DNA of 64,000 bases from Pseudomonas borbori (GTDB taxonomy: Bacteria > Pseudomonadota > Gammaproteobacteria > Pseudomonadales > Pseudomonadaceae): the NCBI RefSeq assembly GCF_900115555.1, contig NZ_FOWX01000001.1, forward strand, positions 32,962 through 96,961. The letters are read 5' to 3'. Under the pieces are notes generated by a model. The model was given only the letters and a program-made list of their open reading frames with translations. It had not been told where the DNA came from and searched no databases. The translations under genes were made by a program, and so were the position numbers. How positions within the stretch are numbered: position 1 is the stretch's first letter; each line of letters begins with the position of its first letter. Shown here piece after piece: positions 17,195-25,943 of the stretch.

Positions 17195-18423
17195 GCGCCT
17201 GCGGTTGCGACGGCAACAACCTGCGCCCGGTCGATGAGGCCATCGCCGAACTGCTGGCGCGCGCACCGGCACCGCCGCCCGTGGAGCGAGTCACCCTGAA
17301 CCAGGCGCTCGGCCGCGTCCTGGCCGAGCCGCTGTACGCTCCCTTCGAGGTGCCGGCCTGGGACAACAGTGCAATGGATGGTTATGCCCTGCGCGCGGCC
17401 GATCTGCCGGCTGCTGGCGGCTGTTTGCCGCTGGCCGGGCGCATCGCTGCCGGCGATGCGGCGGCGCAAGCCTTGCCGGCAGGTCATGCCGTGCGCATCT
17501 TCACCGGCGCGCCACTGCCGTCCGGCGCCGACAGCGTGGTGATGCAGGAACAGTGTCGGCTCGAAGGCGGGCAGGTGTGGCTGCCGCCGGTACCGGGTGG
17601 CGAGCATGTGCGCCGTCGCGGCGAAGAGTTGGCGGCCGGTACCCAGGTACTGGGCGTCGGACAACGCCTGCGGCCCCAGGAGCTGGGCTTGCTGGCCAGC
17701 TTCGGCATCGACCGGGTGGCGGTCTATCGGCGCTTGCGGGTAGGGCTGTTGAGCAGTGGCAATGAGCTGCGCGAGCCGGGTGAGACGCTGCAGCCCGGAC
17801 AAATCTACAACTCCAACCGCTACAGCCTGGCCGGTGTGCTGAGCAGCCTCGGCCTGGAAGTCCACGATTACGAAATCATGGCCGACGAGCTGGCGGCCAG
17901 CCGCGATGCCCTGAGTCTGGCGGCTTCGGAATGGGACCTGCTGATCACCTCCGGCGGGGTGTCGGTCGGCGAGGAGGATCACCTCAAGCAGGCGATCCGC
18001 GAGCTGGGCGAGTTGCACCTGTGGCGTCTGGCGATCCAGCCGGGCAAGCCGCTGGCCTTCGGTGAAGTGGGTGGCAAGCCCTGGCTGGGTCTGCCGGGCA
18101 ATCCGGCGGCCGCCTTGATCACCTCCCTGGTGGTGGCGCGGCCTTTTCTGCTGCGCGCCCAGGGGTGTCTCGACGTACTGCCGCAGCCTCTGCGTCTGCC
18201 GGCCGGTTTCGCCTGGCGCAAGGCCAATGGCCGCCGCCAGTACCTGCGTGCGCGGCTGGAACAGGGGGACGGTCATCTGCGCGTGTGCCTGCACCCGCAA
18301 CAGGGTTCGGCCATGCTCACCTCGGCCTGTTGGGCCGACGGCTTGGCACTGGTCGAGGTGGGTCAGACCCTGGAGGAGGGCGATCTGCTCGACTACCTGC
18401 CGTTCAGCGCGCTGCTGCACTGA
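17191..18423 (+). CDS. moeA: Molybdopterin molybdenumtransferase MoeA
   Basis: The 410-residue product contains the MoeA signatures PAWDNSAMDGYALRA (about 53-67), FTGAPLPSGADSVVMQE, ITSGGVSVGEEDHLKQAI and LGLPGNPAAALI, plus the C-terminal beta-barrel domain IV. MoeA inserts molybdate into adenylylated molybdopterin. The ATG at 17191 overlaps the moaB stop by 4 nt. The N-terminal MSACGCDGNN is cysteine-bearing. A paralogue elsewhere in the genome is likely, since this copy sits in the anaerobic cluster. Confidence 0.93.
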   Translation: MSACGCDGNNLRPVDEAIAELLARAPAPPPVERVTLNQALGRVLAEPLYAPFEVPAWDNSAMDGYALRAADLPAAGGCLPLAGRIAAGDAAAQALPAGHAVRIFTGAPLPSGADSVVMQEQCRLEGGQVWLPPVPGGEHVRRRGEELAAGTQVLGVGQRLRPQELGLLASFGIDRVAVYRRLRVGLLSSGNELREPGETLQPGQIYNSNRYSLAGVLSSLGLEVHDYEIMADELAASRDALSLAASEWDLLITSGGVSVGEEDHLKQAIRELGELHLWRLAIQPGKPLAFGEVGGKPWLGLPGNPAAALITSLVVARPFLLRAQGCLDVLPQPLRLPAGFAWRKANGRRQYLRARLEQGDGHLRVCLHPQQGSAMLTSACWADGLALVEVGQTLEEGDLLDYLPFSALLH

Positions 18424-18428
18424 TTGGC

Positions 18429-18505
18429 GTAGGAGCGGGCGATGACCGCGAAACCCATCGCGGCCATGGGACTGGGCGTCCCCGCCGCTCCTGCAGGTAT
18501 CCACA
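18429..18505. repeat. REP-like palindrome after moeA
   Basis: GTAGGAGCGGGCGATGACCG and GCCGCTCCTGCAGG form the outer arms, with GCGATG/CATCGCGGCCAT inner complementarity. This is the common Pseudomonas GTAGGAGCGG intergenic repeat, placed between moeA and the ubiU promoter. Confidence 0.6.
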
Positions 18506-18545
18506 AGCCGACAGATACGATGGCCACCTGGCGAGTCGAGGCTTG

Positions 18546-18559
18546 TTGACCGCGATCAA
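18546..18559. promoter_or_regulatory. ANR/DNR box of ubiUVT
   Basis: TTGACCGCGATCAA fully matches TTGAY-N4-RTCAA. Its centre is 67 bp before the ubiU ATG, placing a class II transcript start near 18594. It links anaerobic ubiquinone synthesis to oxygen and NO signalling. Confidence 0.8.
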
Positions 18560-18619
18560 GGCCTCGCTCAGAGCCAACCCCTAAAGTGCCCGACAGTATT
18601 CCGCCCGGAAGGAGTTTTC

Positions 18620-19615
18620 ATGCAACTGGTTTGTCCCGCAGGCAGCCTGCCTGCCCTCAAGGCCGCAGTTCGACAGGGTGCCGACGCCGTTTATGTCGGT
18701 TTTCGCGATGACACCAATGCCCGTCATTTTTCTGGCTTGAATCTCGACGACAAGCAATTGGAAAGCGGCCTGCAACTGATCCGTCAGCAGGGCCGGCAGC
18801 TCTATATCGCGGTCAATACCTATGCCCAGCCCGATGGCTGGGCACGCTGGCAGCGTGCGGTCGACCAGGCCGCGGCGCTGGGAGTGGATGCGCTGATCGC
18901 CGCCGATCCCGGGGTGCTGGCCTACGCCAGCCGCCGCCACCCCAGCCTCAATCTGCATCTGTCGGTGCAGGGCTCGGCGACCAATGCTGCCGCCTTGGCG
19001 CTGTACCAGCAGCGCTACGGCATCCGCCGCGCGGTGTTGCCGCGGGTGTTGTCGCTGGCGCAGGTGCGCCAGGTGGCGGAGAAGAGTCCGGTGCCGATCG
19101 AGGTGTTCGCCTTCGGCAGCCTGTGCATCATGGCCGAGGGTCGCTGCCACCTGTCGTCCTACCTGACCGGCGAGTCGCCCAACCTGTGCGGCGTCTGTTC
19201 GCCGGCTAAAGCCGTGCGCTGGCAGGAAGATGCCGACGGGCTCAGCTCACGCCTCAATGGCGTGCTGATCGACCGCTACGCCAAGGACGAACCGGCCGGT
19301 TATCCGACCCTGTGCAAAGGCCGCTTCCTGGTCAACGGTCAGCGCTTCCATGCCCTGGAGGAACCGACCAGCCTGAACACCCTCGATTTGATCCCGCAGC
19401 TCACCGCCATGGGGGTGAGCGCGGTGAAAATCGAGGGCCGGCAGCGCAGTCCAGCTTATGTCGAGCAGGTCACCCGGGTCTGGCGCGCGGCGCTGGATGC
19501 CTATGCTCTCGCGCCGCAGAGTTTCAGTGTGCAGCCGCAGTGGCGCAGCGCCCTGGACAGCTTGTCCGAGGGCAGCCAGACCACACTGGGCGCCTATCAC
19601 CGTTCCTGGCAATGA
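18620..19615 (+). CDS. ubiU: UbiU, oxygen-independent ubiquinone hydroxylation (U32 family)
   Basis: The 331-residue peptidase-U32-family protein has Cys169, Cys176, Cys193 and a Cys near 231 (GSLCIMAEGRC, CGVCSP and YPTLCKGRF), the pattern of the 4Fe-4S ligands of E. coli UbiU. UbiU-UbiV forms the heterodimer that hydroxylates the ubiquinone ring without O2, with UbiT as the lipid-binding partner. GGAAGGAG precedes the ATG by 6 nt. It is the first gene of ubiU-ubiV-ubiT behind an ANR/DNR box, as expected for ubiquinone supply during denitrification. Confidence 0.93.
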   Translation: MQLVCPAGSLPALKAAVRQGADAVYVGFRDDTNARHFSGLNLDDKQLESGLQLIRQQGRQLYIAVNTYAQPDGWARWQRAVDQAAALGVDALIAADPGVLAYASRRHPSLNLHLSVQGSATNAAALALYQQRYGIRRAVLPRVLSLAQVRQVAEKSPVPIEVFAFGSLCIMAEGRCHLSSYLTGESPNLCGVCSPAKAVRWQEDADGLSSRLNGVLIDRYAKDEPAGYPTLCKGRFLVNGQRFHALEEPTSLNTLDLIPQLTAMGVSAVKIEGRQRSPAYVEQVTRVWRAALDAYALAPQSFSVQPQWRSALDSLSEGSQTTLGAYHRSWQ

Positions 19616-19625
19616 GGAGATCATC

Positions 19626-20513
19626 ATGAAGCTCAGTCTGGGACCCGTCCTGTTTTACTGGAATCGTGAAAAACTGCTGGATTTCTACGCCGAAATGGCC
19701 GAACAGCCGCTCGATGTCATCTACCTCGGCGAGACGGTGTGCTCCAAGCGTCGCGCTCTCGGCCTGGATGACTGGCTCGGTCTGGCCCGCGAGCTGGGCG
19801 AATGCAGCCGCGCCGAACTGGTGCTTTCGGGGCTGGCGCTGGTCGAGGCGGCTTCCGAGCTGTCCAGCCTGAAGCGCCTGTGCGACAACGGCGAGTTGCT
19901 GGTGGAGGCCAACGACATGGGCGCGGTGCAGTTGCTGCGCGAGCGCAAGCTGCCTTTCGTCGCCGGTCCCGCCCTCAATCTGTACAACGGCCATGCCCTG
20001 GCCGAGCTGATCGACTGCGGCCTGCAACGCTGGGTGCCACCGGTCGAATGCTCCGGCGAGTTGATCCGCAACACCCTGGAGCAACTCGACAGCCTAGGCC
20101 TGGCGCGCCCCGAGGTGGAACTGTTCGCCTATGGGCACCTGCCGCTGGCCTATTCGGCACGCTGCTTCACCGCCCGTGCGGAAAACCGGCCCAAGGACGA
20201 CTGCCAGATCTGTTGCGAGAACTTCCCGGAAGGGATCGTCCTGCACAGTCAGGAGGGCGAGGCGTTGTTCACCCTCAACGGCATCCAGACCATGTCGGCC
20301 AAGGTCAACAACCTGCTGGCCGACTATGCGCAACTGGCCACGGCCGGCGCCGATCTGCTGCGCCTGAGCCCGCGGGCCGAAGGTATGGCCGGGGTCGTGG
20401 CGGCTTTCGATGCGGTACGCTGCGGCGCGCTGCCGCCCTTGGCGGTGGAAGGCTGCAACGGCTACTGGCACGGCCGCCCCGGCATGCTGCGCGCCGATGA
20501 GGTGATGCTATGA
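19626..20513 (+). CDS. ubiV: UbiV, partner of UbiU (U32 family)
   Basis: The 295-residue U32-family protein retains Cys39 (GETVCSKRR), Cys180 (SARCFTARAE), Cys193 and Cys197 (DDCQICCENF), matching the 4Fe-4S ligands reported for E. coli UbiV. It starts 10 nt after ubiU with GAGGAG before the ATG. It ends in a 4-nt overlap with ubiT, so the three proteins are coupled at translation. Upstream in-frame starts inside ubiU are ignored. Confidence 0.93.
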   Translation: MKLSLGPVLFYWNREKLLDFYAEMAEQPLDVIYLGETVCSKRRALGLDDWLGLARELGECSRAELVLSGLALVEAASELSSLKRLCDNGELLVEANDMGAVQLLRERKLPFVAGPALNLYNGHALAELIDCGLQRWVPPVECSGELIRNTLEQLDSLGLARPEVELFAYGHLPLAYSARCFTARAENRPKDDCQICCENFPEGIVLHSQEGEALFTLNGIQTMSAKVNNLLADYAQLATAGADLLRLSPRAEGMAGVVAAFDAVRCGALPPLAVEGCNGYWHGRPGMLRADEVML

Positions 20514-21007
20514 AGGCCTTTGCCCGTCTGGCCATGCGTGTCGGCCCGCCACTCCTGCCGCTGGGACGCCATGTGCCATTCCCGCTGCAGCGGCTGGTGC
20601 TGGAGAAGGTCATTGCGCGACTGTTCGCCGAGCCGCTGGCAGCGGGCGAATTCGACCTGCTGCAAGGCCGCTGGCTGCGTTTGGAAGTCAGCGATTTGAG
20701 CCTGGCCTGGTGCCTGACCCGTGATAAGGGCGGTCTGCGTATCGCGGCCGAGGCGCCGGTGGATGTCTGCATTCGCGGCAACTGGCGCGAATTTCTCCTG
20801 CTGGCCAGTCGTCAGGAGGATCCGGATACCCTGTTTTTCCGCCGCCGCCTGATGATCGAGGGCGACACCGACCTGGGGCTGGGCATCAAGAACCTGTTGG
20901 ACAGCCTCGACCCGGAAGGCCTGCCGCCGAAACTGTGGCAGCTGATCTGTGCGTTGGGTGAGGCGGTTGAAATTCCGGCCAAGGGCAAAACCGAGGCTTT
21001 TTCATAG
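20510..21007 (+). CDS. ubiT: UbiT, SCP2-domain lipid-binding accessory factor
   Basis: The 165-residue product is an SCP2 sterol-binding-type protein (LRLEVSDLSLAWCLTRDKGG and RRRLMIEGDTDLGLGIKNLL). UbiT binds ubiquinone precursors and is needed for the O2-independent pathway with UbiU and UbiV. Its ATG overlaps the ubiV stop by 4 nt. It is the last gene of the operon; an 82-nt gap follows before the chemoreceptor gene. Confidence 0.9.
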   Translation: MKAFARLAMRVGPPLLPLGRHVPFPLQRLVLEKVIARLFAEPLAAGEFDLLQGRWLRLEVSDLSLAWCLTRDKGGLRIAAEAPVDVCIRGNWREFLLLASRQEDPDTLFFRRRLMIEGDTDLGLGIKNLLDSLDPEGLPPKLWQLICALGEAVEIPAKGKTEAFS

Positions 21008-21089
21008 GGCCTCCTAAAGTGTGATGGCTGCGGTGTTGCGAGCGTCGGATACTGATTAATTCAATTGCATGCTGCCAAAAGGATTCAAC

Positions 21090-22685
21090 ATGTCTGACAC
21101 GCTAGCGCACGCAACTCAGCGGCTATTGCGCGGCTTTGGCCTGCGCACCATCAACGCCCAATTCTTCTTTTCCTACAGCCTGATCTTCCTCTGCGCGGCA
21201 CTGACCGCCGGGGTGCTGTTCAGCTCCGAGCAGGATGCCAGACAACTGGACATGGCCGGCGCGCAACGCATGCTCAGCCAGAAAATGGCCAAGGAGAGCC
21301 TGCTGGTCGCCCAAGGGGCGATGCCGCTGGCGAGCCTGGAGGCCACTGTGCAACGCTTCGAGCGCGCCCATCGTCTGCTGGTGCAGGGCGATCCGGCCCA
21401 GGGCGTCGGTGCGGTAGAGTTGCCGATCGCCCAGGAGCGTCTGCGCCAGGTCGACCAGGCCTGGAGCCGTTACCGTACGCTGGTGCTGGCCGTCGCCAAG
21501 GGCGACAACGACGCGCTGCAAGCGCTTGCCGGCGACTCGGAAGCGCTGCTCGCAGCGAGCAACGAAGTGGTGCTGTTGATGTCGGCCGAGGCCAACCGCA
21601 GCGCCACTGTGCAGCTTTGGGTGGCGCTGGCTTCGACCCTGGCCATCCTGTTGCTGGCGATTCTCGGGCGGGTCGCGGGCATGAGCTGGTTGATGCGCCA
21701 ACTCGATGATCTGCGCGCTAGGCTCGAACGGGTCAGTCAGGGCGATTTTTCCCAGCAACTGGCGGTGGGCTACGCCGACAATGAAATAGGGCAGATCGCC
21801 ACGGCCTACAATCGACTGCTGCATCAGGTCGGCGACATGATTCGCGCGGTACGCCTGGCTGCCGATCAGGCCGATGCCCACTGTAGCCACATGGCCGCTG
21901 TTGCCGCCGAGAGTGCGCGCAATGTGGTCGGTCAGCAGGCCGAGATCGATCAGGTGGCCACTGCCATGCACGAGATGCTCGCCACCTCGCAGGAGGTCGC
22001 GCGCAGCACCGTGGCGGCGGCGACGGCGGCCGATACTGCCGACAGCGAGACGGGTAACGGCCGCGAAGTCATGCGCTGTTCCGTGGCGGCCATTCGCGAA
22101 CTGTCCGGGCATGTCGACGGATTGAGCGAGCTGATGTTGCAGTTGGCCGCCGACAGCCAGGAAATTGGCCGGGTGCTGGAGGTTATCAGCGCCATTGCCG
22201 ATCAGACCAACCTGCTCGCGCTGAATGCCGCCATCGAGGCCGCCAGGGCCGGTGAGCAGGGCCGGGGCTTTGCCGTGGTCGCCGACGAAGTGCGCAGTCT
22301 GGCCGCGCGCACCCAGAGTTCCGCTGGTGAGATCAGTAGCCTGATCGAGCGCCTGCAGCAGCAAACCGGGCGCGCCGGCCGGGCCATGGACGAGTCGCGG
22401 CGGGGCAGCGATGCCACCTTGCAGCAGATCGAAGCCGCCCAGGGCGCTCTGGAAAATATCGTCGGCGCGGTGCAGACCATCCGCGGCATGACCAACCAGA
22501 TCGCCACGGCAGCCGAGGAGCAGTGTCAGGTCGCTGACGATATGCACCGCTCGTTGACCCATATTGCCGGTGTCGCCGACCAGGCGGCCGTTTCCACCCG
22601 CGATACCGAGTCGACCAGCCAGGCCATCACCCGCAGCATGGACGGGCTGCAAACGCTGACCGGACGTTTCCGTTTGCAGGGTTGA
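21090..22685 (+). CDS. PilJ-type methyl-accepting chemotaxis protein, probable nitrate receptor
   Basis: The 531-residue product has a membrane helix (about 22-45), a PilJ-type periplasmic domain with LDMAGAQRMLSQKMAKESLL (about 52-71), a second helix (about 175-200) and a HAMP region. The cytoplasmic signalling domain has the canonical tip IADQTNLLALNAAIEAARAG. The PilJ motif resembles the NarX nitrate P-box, and P. aeruginosa McpN, a nitrate chemoreceptor, has this layout. Placement beside nar regulators supports a nitrate or nitrite ligand, by inference. AAAGGATTCAAC precedes the chosen ATG. Confidence 0.85.
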   Translation: MSDTLAHATQRLLRGFGLRTINAQFFFSYSLIFLCAALTAGVLFSSEQDARQLDMAGAQRMLSQKMAKESLLVAQGAMPLASLEATVQRFERAHRLLVQGDPAQGVGAVELPIAQERLRQVDQAWSRYRTLVLAVAKGDNDALQALAGDSEALLAASNEVVLLMSAEANRSATVQLWVALASTLAILLLAILGRVAGMSWLMRQLDDLRARLERVSQGDFSQQLAVGYADNEIGQIATAYNRLLHQVGDMIRAVRLAADQADAHCSHMAAVAAESARNVVGQQAEIDQVATAMHEMLATSQEVARSTVAAATAADTADSETGNGREVMRCSVAAIRELSGHVDGLSELMLQLAADSQEIGRVLEVISAIADQTNLLALNAAIEAARAGEQGRGFAVVADEVRSLAARTQSSAGEISSLIERLQQQTGRAGRAMDESRRGSDATLQQIEAAQGALENIVGAVQTIRGMTNQIATAAEEQCQVADDMHRSLTHIAGVADQAAVSTRDTESTSQAITRSMDGLQTLTGRFRLQG

Positions 22686-22865
22686 ACGCCGCCCGGCCCC
22701 TCCCACAAAGAACGTCATAGCCACAAAATCAATGACTTACAGGTTGTTTGATAAGGGGGCGTGGCCCGCGGCGGATGCAGCGCAAAGTTCACCCCTGGGG
22801 TGGGCCCGCTCACTCGATTCGAACGAACAGCATTGCTAGCGCTGGGCGAGGGTTTTTACCCGCGC

Positions 22866-23543
22866 TCATTCGCAGTAGTTGGCCAGTCTGAGCGTATTGA
22901 TCACGCGAATGTTGCGCCGCTCCATGGCGATCAGTCCGGCATCGATCAGTCGATGGAGGATGCGCGAGAAGGTTTCCGGCTGGATCCCCAGCTGCGAGGC
23001 GATCAGGCGTTTCGGCACACTGAGCCTGATCTGTCCATTGCTGCCCGCCTGTTCCTGGCAGAGGAAGCGCACCACCCGGCGGCTGGCATTGGCCACGGCC
23101 AGGGTGTCGATTTCGGTGAGCCGCTGATGCAGGCGGATGCTGAAGCTGGCCAGCAGTTCCAGGCAGATGCTCGGTTGCTCTTCGAGCAGGCGGCGATAGT
23201 GGGCGTTGTCGATGCTCACCAGGCAACTGCTTTTCAGTGCGCTGGCGGTAGCCGGATAGTGGCGAGTGCCGCAGAACAGCAGGGAGTCGGCAAAAACCTG
23301 TCCAGGCTGGATGATCTCGACCAGTTTCTCGTTACCTTCCGGCAGCACGCGGGTCAGGATTATCTGGCCTTCCAGGAGCAGGTAGAAGCGATCGGCCGTA
23401 TCACCCTGGTGGAAGAGAATGTCACTGCTGTCCAGGCGACGCAAGTTCGCCAGATTGCCTACTTCGATAAATGCCGATTCGGGCAGTTTGTCGAACAGGT
23501 GGTGCTGGCGCAGAGTTTCGAGGGTCGTGAAATCGGTCAGCAT
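22866..23543 (-). CDS. dnr: Crp/Fnr-family NO regulator Dnr
   Basis: The 225-residue Crp/Fnr regulator has an N-terminal cyclic-nucleotide-like sensor domain (ILFHQGDTADRFYLLLEGQI), a dimer helix and a C-terminal helix-turn-helix (RLIASQLGIQPETFSRILHR) whose E-x2-SR recognises TTGAT half-sites. It lacks the N-terminal cysteine cluster of ANR/FNR, so it is the haem-dependent NO-sensing Dnr type rather than an oxygen sensor. It would control the nor, nos and nar boxes in this window. GAGGTGAACC sets the start. A NarL-type site lies about 65 bp upstream. Confidence 0.92.
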   Translation of the reverse strand: MLTDFTTLETLRQHHLFDKLPESAFIEVGNLANLRRLDSSDILFHQGDTADRFYLLLEGQIILTRVLPEGNEKLVEIIQPGQVFADSLLFCGTRHYPATASALKSSCLVSIDNAHYRRLLEEQPSICLELLASFSIRLHQRLTEIDTLAVANASRRVVRFLCQEQAGSNGQIRLSVPKRLIASQLGIQPETFSRILHRLIDAGLIAMERRNIRVINTLRLANYCE

Positions 23544-23605
23544 GGTTCACCTCCGTGGCGCCATCTTAGGTGCGCGCCGCAGGTGTGCCCATTCCTCCTC
23601 GGCAC

Positions 23606-23621
23606 TACCTCTAAAGGAGCA
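23606..23621. promoter_or_regulatory. NarL-type 7-2-7 site upstream of dnr
   Basis: TACCTCT-AA-AGGAGCA: the first heptamer fits TACYYMT perfectly and the second matches AKRRGTA except one base. It is 63-78 bp upstream of the dnr start and overlaps the end of the PilJ-domain gene. It implies nitrate control of dnr by NarXL, as known for P. aeruginosa. Confidence 0.65.
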
Positions 23622-24387
23622 GCTCGGTGTAGGCCCGGGTGAGTCCCTCCATTTGTTCGAGCAGCGTCTCGCAGGTGATGCTGATCAGTGTCGGGACATA
23701 GCGGCCATCCTCGGACAGGCGAAAGCCGCTTTGCGAGAATGCCCACTGTGCGCTGGCCTTGGTCAGGGCTGCGTCGATCGCGGCGTTGTTTTCCGGTGCC
23801 GCCTGCAACTCGTCGAGTGCTTGACTGAATTCGCTCACTGCCTGGCCGAACTGGGTCTGCAGTTCTTGCTGCGGCAGCTTCCAGCTCAGCGCCAGATACA
23901 GCTTGGCGATGCGCTGGCTGAGCATGCGCTGGCGGCCGCTACGGTTGACCAGTTGCGCGGTGCGCCCGGCGCCGGATCGTTCGATCTGTGCCACCAGGGT
24001 CTCGCACTCGGCGAGCAGTTGGTCGCTGAGGCTCAGTACCCGCACCGCGGATTCGCGTTCGGGGCGCTGCAGAACCAGGCTGCGGTATTCCTGCCAGAGC
24101 AGGGTGACCCGTTGCAGTTGCTGCTCGATGGGCGGGCTGGAGGCATAGTCATCCAGGGCGAGGAGGTTGCTCTCGAAACGCGCCAGGCTCTGGTCGAGCT
24201 GCTGGTTGGCCTGTTCCGCCCGAACCTCGCTGCCGATCATCAGGTAGCTCTTGGCGATGCGCTGGCTGAGCATGCGCTGCATGCCCGATAGATTGACCGC
24301 CTCGGTGGTGCTGATCTGCGCCCAGACGGGTGTCCAGTACAGGCTCATGCCAAACAGCAACAGGCTCGAGAATAGACTGCGCCACAT
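23611..24387 (-). CDS. Secreted tandem PilJ-domain protein (putative periplasmic nitrate sensor)
   Basis: The 258-residue product starts with a signal peptide (MWRSLFSSLLLFGMSLYW, then TPVWAQ). Two PilJ-type modules follow, each opening with a NarX P-box-like motif: VNLSGMQRMLSQRIAKSYLM (about 33-52) and VNRSGRQRMLSQRIAKLYLA (about 147-166). There is no second membrane helix and no output domain, so it should be a free periplasmic ligand-binding protein. GGAGA precedes the ATG at 24387; upstream in-frame codons are ignored. Its position between dnr and the porin, near narXL, suggests nitrate or nitrite binding. Confidence 0.8.
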   Translation of the reverse strand: MWRSLFSSLLLFGMSLYWTPVWAQISTTEAVNLSGMQRMLSQRIAKSYLMIGSEVRAEQANQQLDQSLARFESNLLALDDYASSPPIEQQLQRVTLLWQEYRSLVLQRPERESAVRVLSLSDQLLAECETLVAQIERSGAGRTAQLVNRSGRQRMLSQRIAKLYLALSWKLPQQELQTQFGQAVSEFSQALDELQAAPENNAAIDAALTKASAQWAFSQSGFRLSEDGRYVPTLISITCETLLEQMEGLTRAYTELLL

Positions 24388-24452
24388 GGGGCGTTCTCCA
24401 TAAGGTTGAGGCGGCCACCAGCCAACCGTCAGGTGCTGGCGGCACGGGACTA

Positions 24453-25691
24453 TCAGTAGCTGTACTGCGCTTGCAGCCACAACTTGTCGGTATCGACATT
24501 GGCGTTGTCGGCGTCGTAACGAGCGTACTTGGCCAGGGCGGTGAGGCCTTTGAGCAGCGGGATCGGGCGGGCGTAGGAAATATTGATTTCGTCGCCATAG
24601 TGGCTGCTGCCCAGTTCGGCGCGGTAGTCGTGGTACATGCCCGTGACGGTACCGCCGAGTAGCGGCATGCTGGCGCTGAGGTAGCTGTCCTTGATGCCGT
24701 CGGCTGGGGTTGTGAGGAAAATGTCAGCCCAGCCCTGGAAGGCGTGTTTGGTCGCCAATGGGGTCTGGAAGGCGCGGTTGCCCGGCCCTTCATCGCCGCC
24801 GAGCACTTCGTAACCGGCCTTCAGCGCGACGCTGGAAAGGCTGTAGCCCAGCTCTGCCAGGTAGTACTCGCTGCTCAGCTCCAGCGGGTTATCGGCATAG
24901 TCGGTCTGGCGGGCGTATTCGAGGGCATAGCTGAGGCCGGACAAGGCACCGGTGAAACGCAGACCGGTGGTTTTGCTGGAGAGGCTGCCGAAGGGCGCGG
25001 CGGGGGCGTTGGCGAGGTTGTCCAGGCCCAGCAGGTAGCTGTAGGCGGTGACGGTCAGAGCCGGCGAGAACAGGTACTGGGCATTGAGCAGATGGCTGTG
25101 GCCGTCGATGTTGGCCGGGTTGGTGCGGTTGTCGAAGCGGTTGTCGTCGGGGCCGAAGACGGTGTTGATGTTGTCGATGTAGGCATAGGTCAGGGTCAGG
25201 CCATCGATGGGCTTGAGCTGGCCGAGCACGCCGTCATAGGTCTGCTCGTTCTGGCGCCAGGCGACGCCGCCGACGAAGCGCTGGTTGTCCAGGTTGATGC
25301 GCTGGCGGCCAGCCACGGCATTGCCGAGGGCGAAATCGTAGCGCAGCAGGGCCTGGTTGAACTCGCTGCCATCGGGGTCGGCGACCACCGAGTAGTCGCC
25401 CTGGCCGTTGCGCGTGCTGTTGTAGCTGGCATCGCCGATGCGGCTGACGTTGTCGGCTTCGATGAGGCCGGAGAGGCCGTACCACTTGCCGCTCTGGAAG
25501 CCGACGCGGGTGCGGATGGTCTGGGCGTTGGCATTGTTCAGGGCGTTGTCCTGGTCGACGTGTTCGTAGCGGTAGCGCAGGTCGAGGATCGGCTTGCCGT
25601 CCCTGAACAGGTCGCCGAGGTTTTCACCGGCCCCGGCGCTGCTGGCGCAGGCGAGCAGGGCAAGGGCGATTGGCGTCATGCGGATTTTCAT
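24453..25691 (-). CDS. Outer-membrane porin of the alginate-export/AlgE-like type
   Basis: The 412-residue product has a signal peptide (MKIRMTPIALALLACASSAG, then AGA) followed by many alternating amphipathic strands and ends in an aromatic residue (QAQYSY*), as outer-membrane beta-barrels do. Internal motifs such as LRYRYEHVDQDNALNNAN and RQRINLDNQRFVGGVAWRQ fit the alginate-export domain family. The cargo is unknown; given the NarL-type site 120 bp upstream, nitrate or nitrite entry is a reasonable guess. The barrel-family call is firm and the substrate is inferred. Confidence 0.8.
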   Translation of the reverse strand: MKIRMTPIALALLACASSAGAGENLGDLFRDGKPILDLRYRYEHVDQDNALNNANAQTIRTRVGFQSGKWYGLSGLIEADNVSRIGDASYNSTRNGQGDYSVVADPDGSEFNQALLRYDFALGNAVAGRQRINLDNQRFVGGVAWRQNEQTYDGVLGQLKPIDGLTLTYAYIDNINTVFGPDDNRFDNRTNPANIDGHSHLLNAQYLFSPALTVTAYSYLLGLDNLANAPAAPFGSLSSKTTGLRFTGALSGLSYALEYARQTDYADNPLELSSEYYLAELGYSLSSVALKAGYEVLGGDEGPGNRAFQTPLATKHAFQGWADIFLTTPADGIKDSYLSASMPLLGGTVTGMYHDYRAELGSSHYGDEINISYARPIPLLKGLTALAKYARYDADNANVDTDKLWLQAQYSY

Positions 25692-25810
25692 GGTGATGCC
25701 TCATCAGATGAATTCTGCGGGCACGTTAGCGGCGCGGCGATCGAACTTATTGACGATCATCAAGATGGCAAAAAAAAGTCGCGGTGCTGTAACCGGGCGT
25801 TTGCGCGGAC

Positions 25811-25826
25811 TACCTCTAAAGAGGGC
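25811..25826. promoter_or_regulatory. NarL-type 7-2-7 site between porin and carbonic anhydrase
   Basis: TACCTCT-AA-AGAGGGC: a perfect first heptamer and a second with two mismatches to AKRRGTA. It shares TACCTCTAAAG with the dnr site. It lies 120 bp upstream of the porin ATG and 118 bp upstream of the carbonic anhydrase ATG, so it could serve either. Confidence 0.6.
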
Positions 25827-25943
25827 GTCCTGGTTCAGGGTGGGTAGAGGGGGTGGAATATTGACCTGCAGCAATTTTGCCGTCATGCGCCGTGCCTATC
25901 CTTGCGCATGCCCCTGCCACCGGTGGGGAGAACGGGAGCATCG

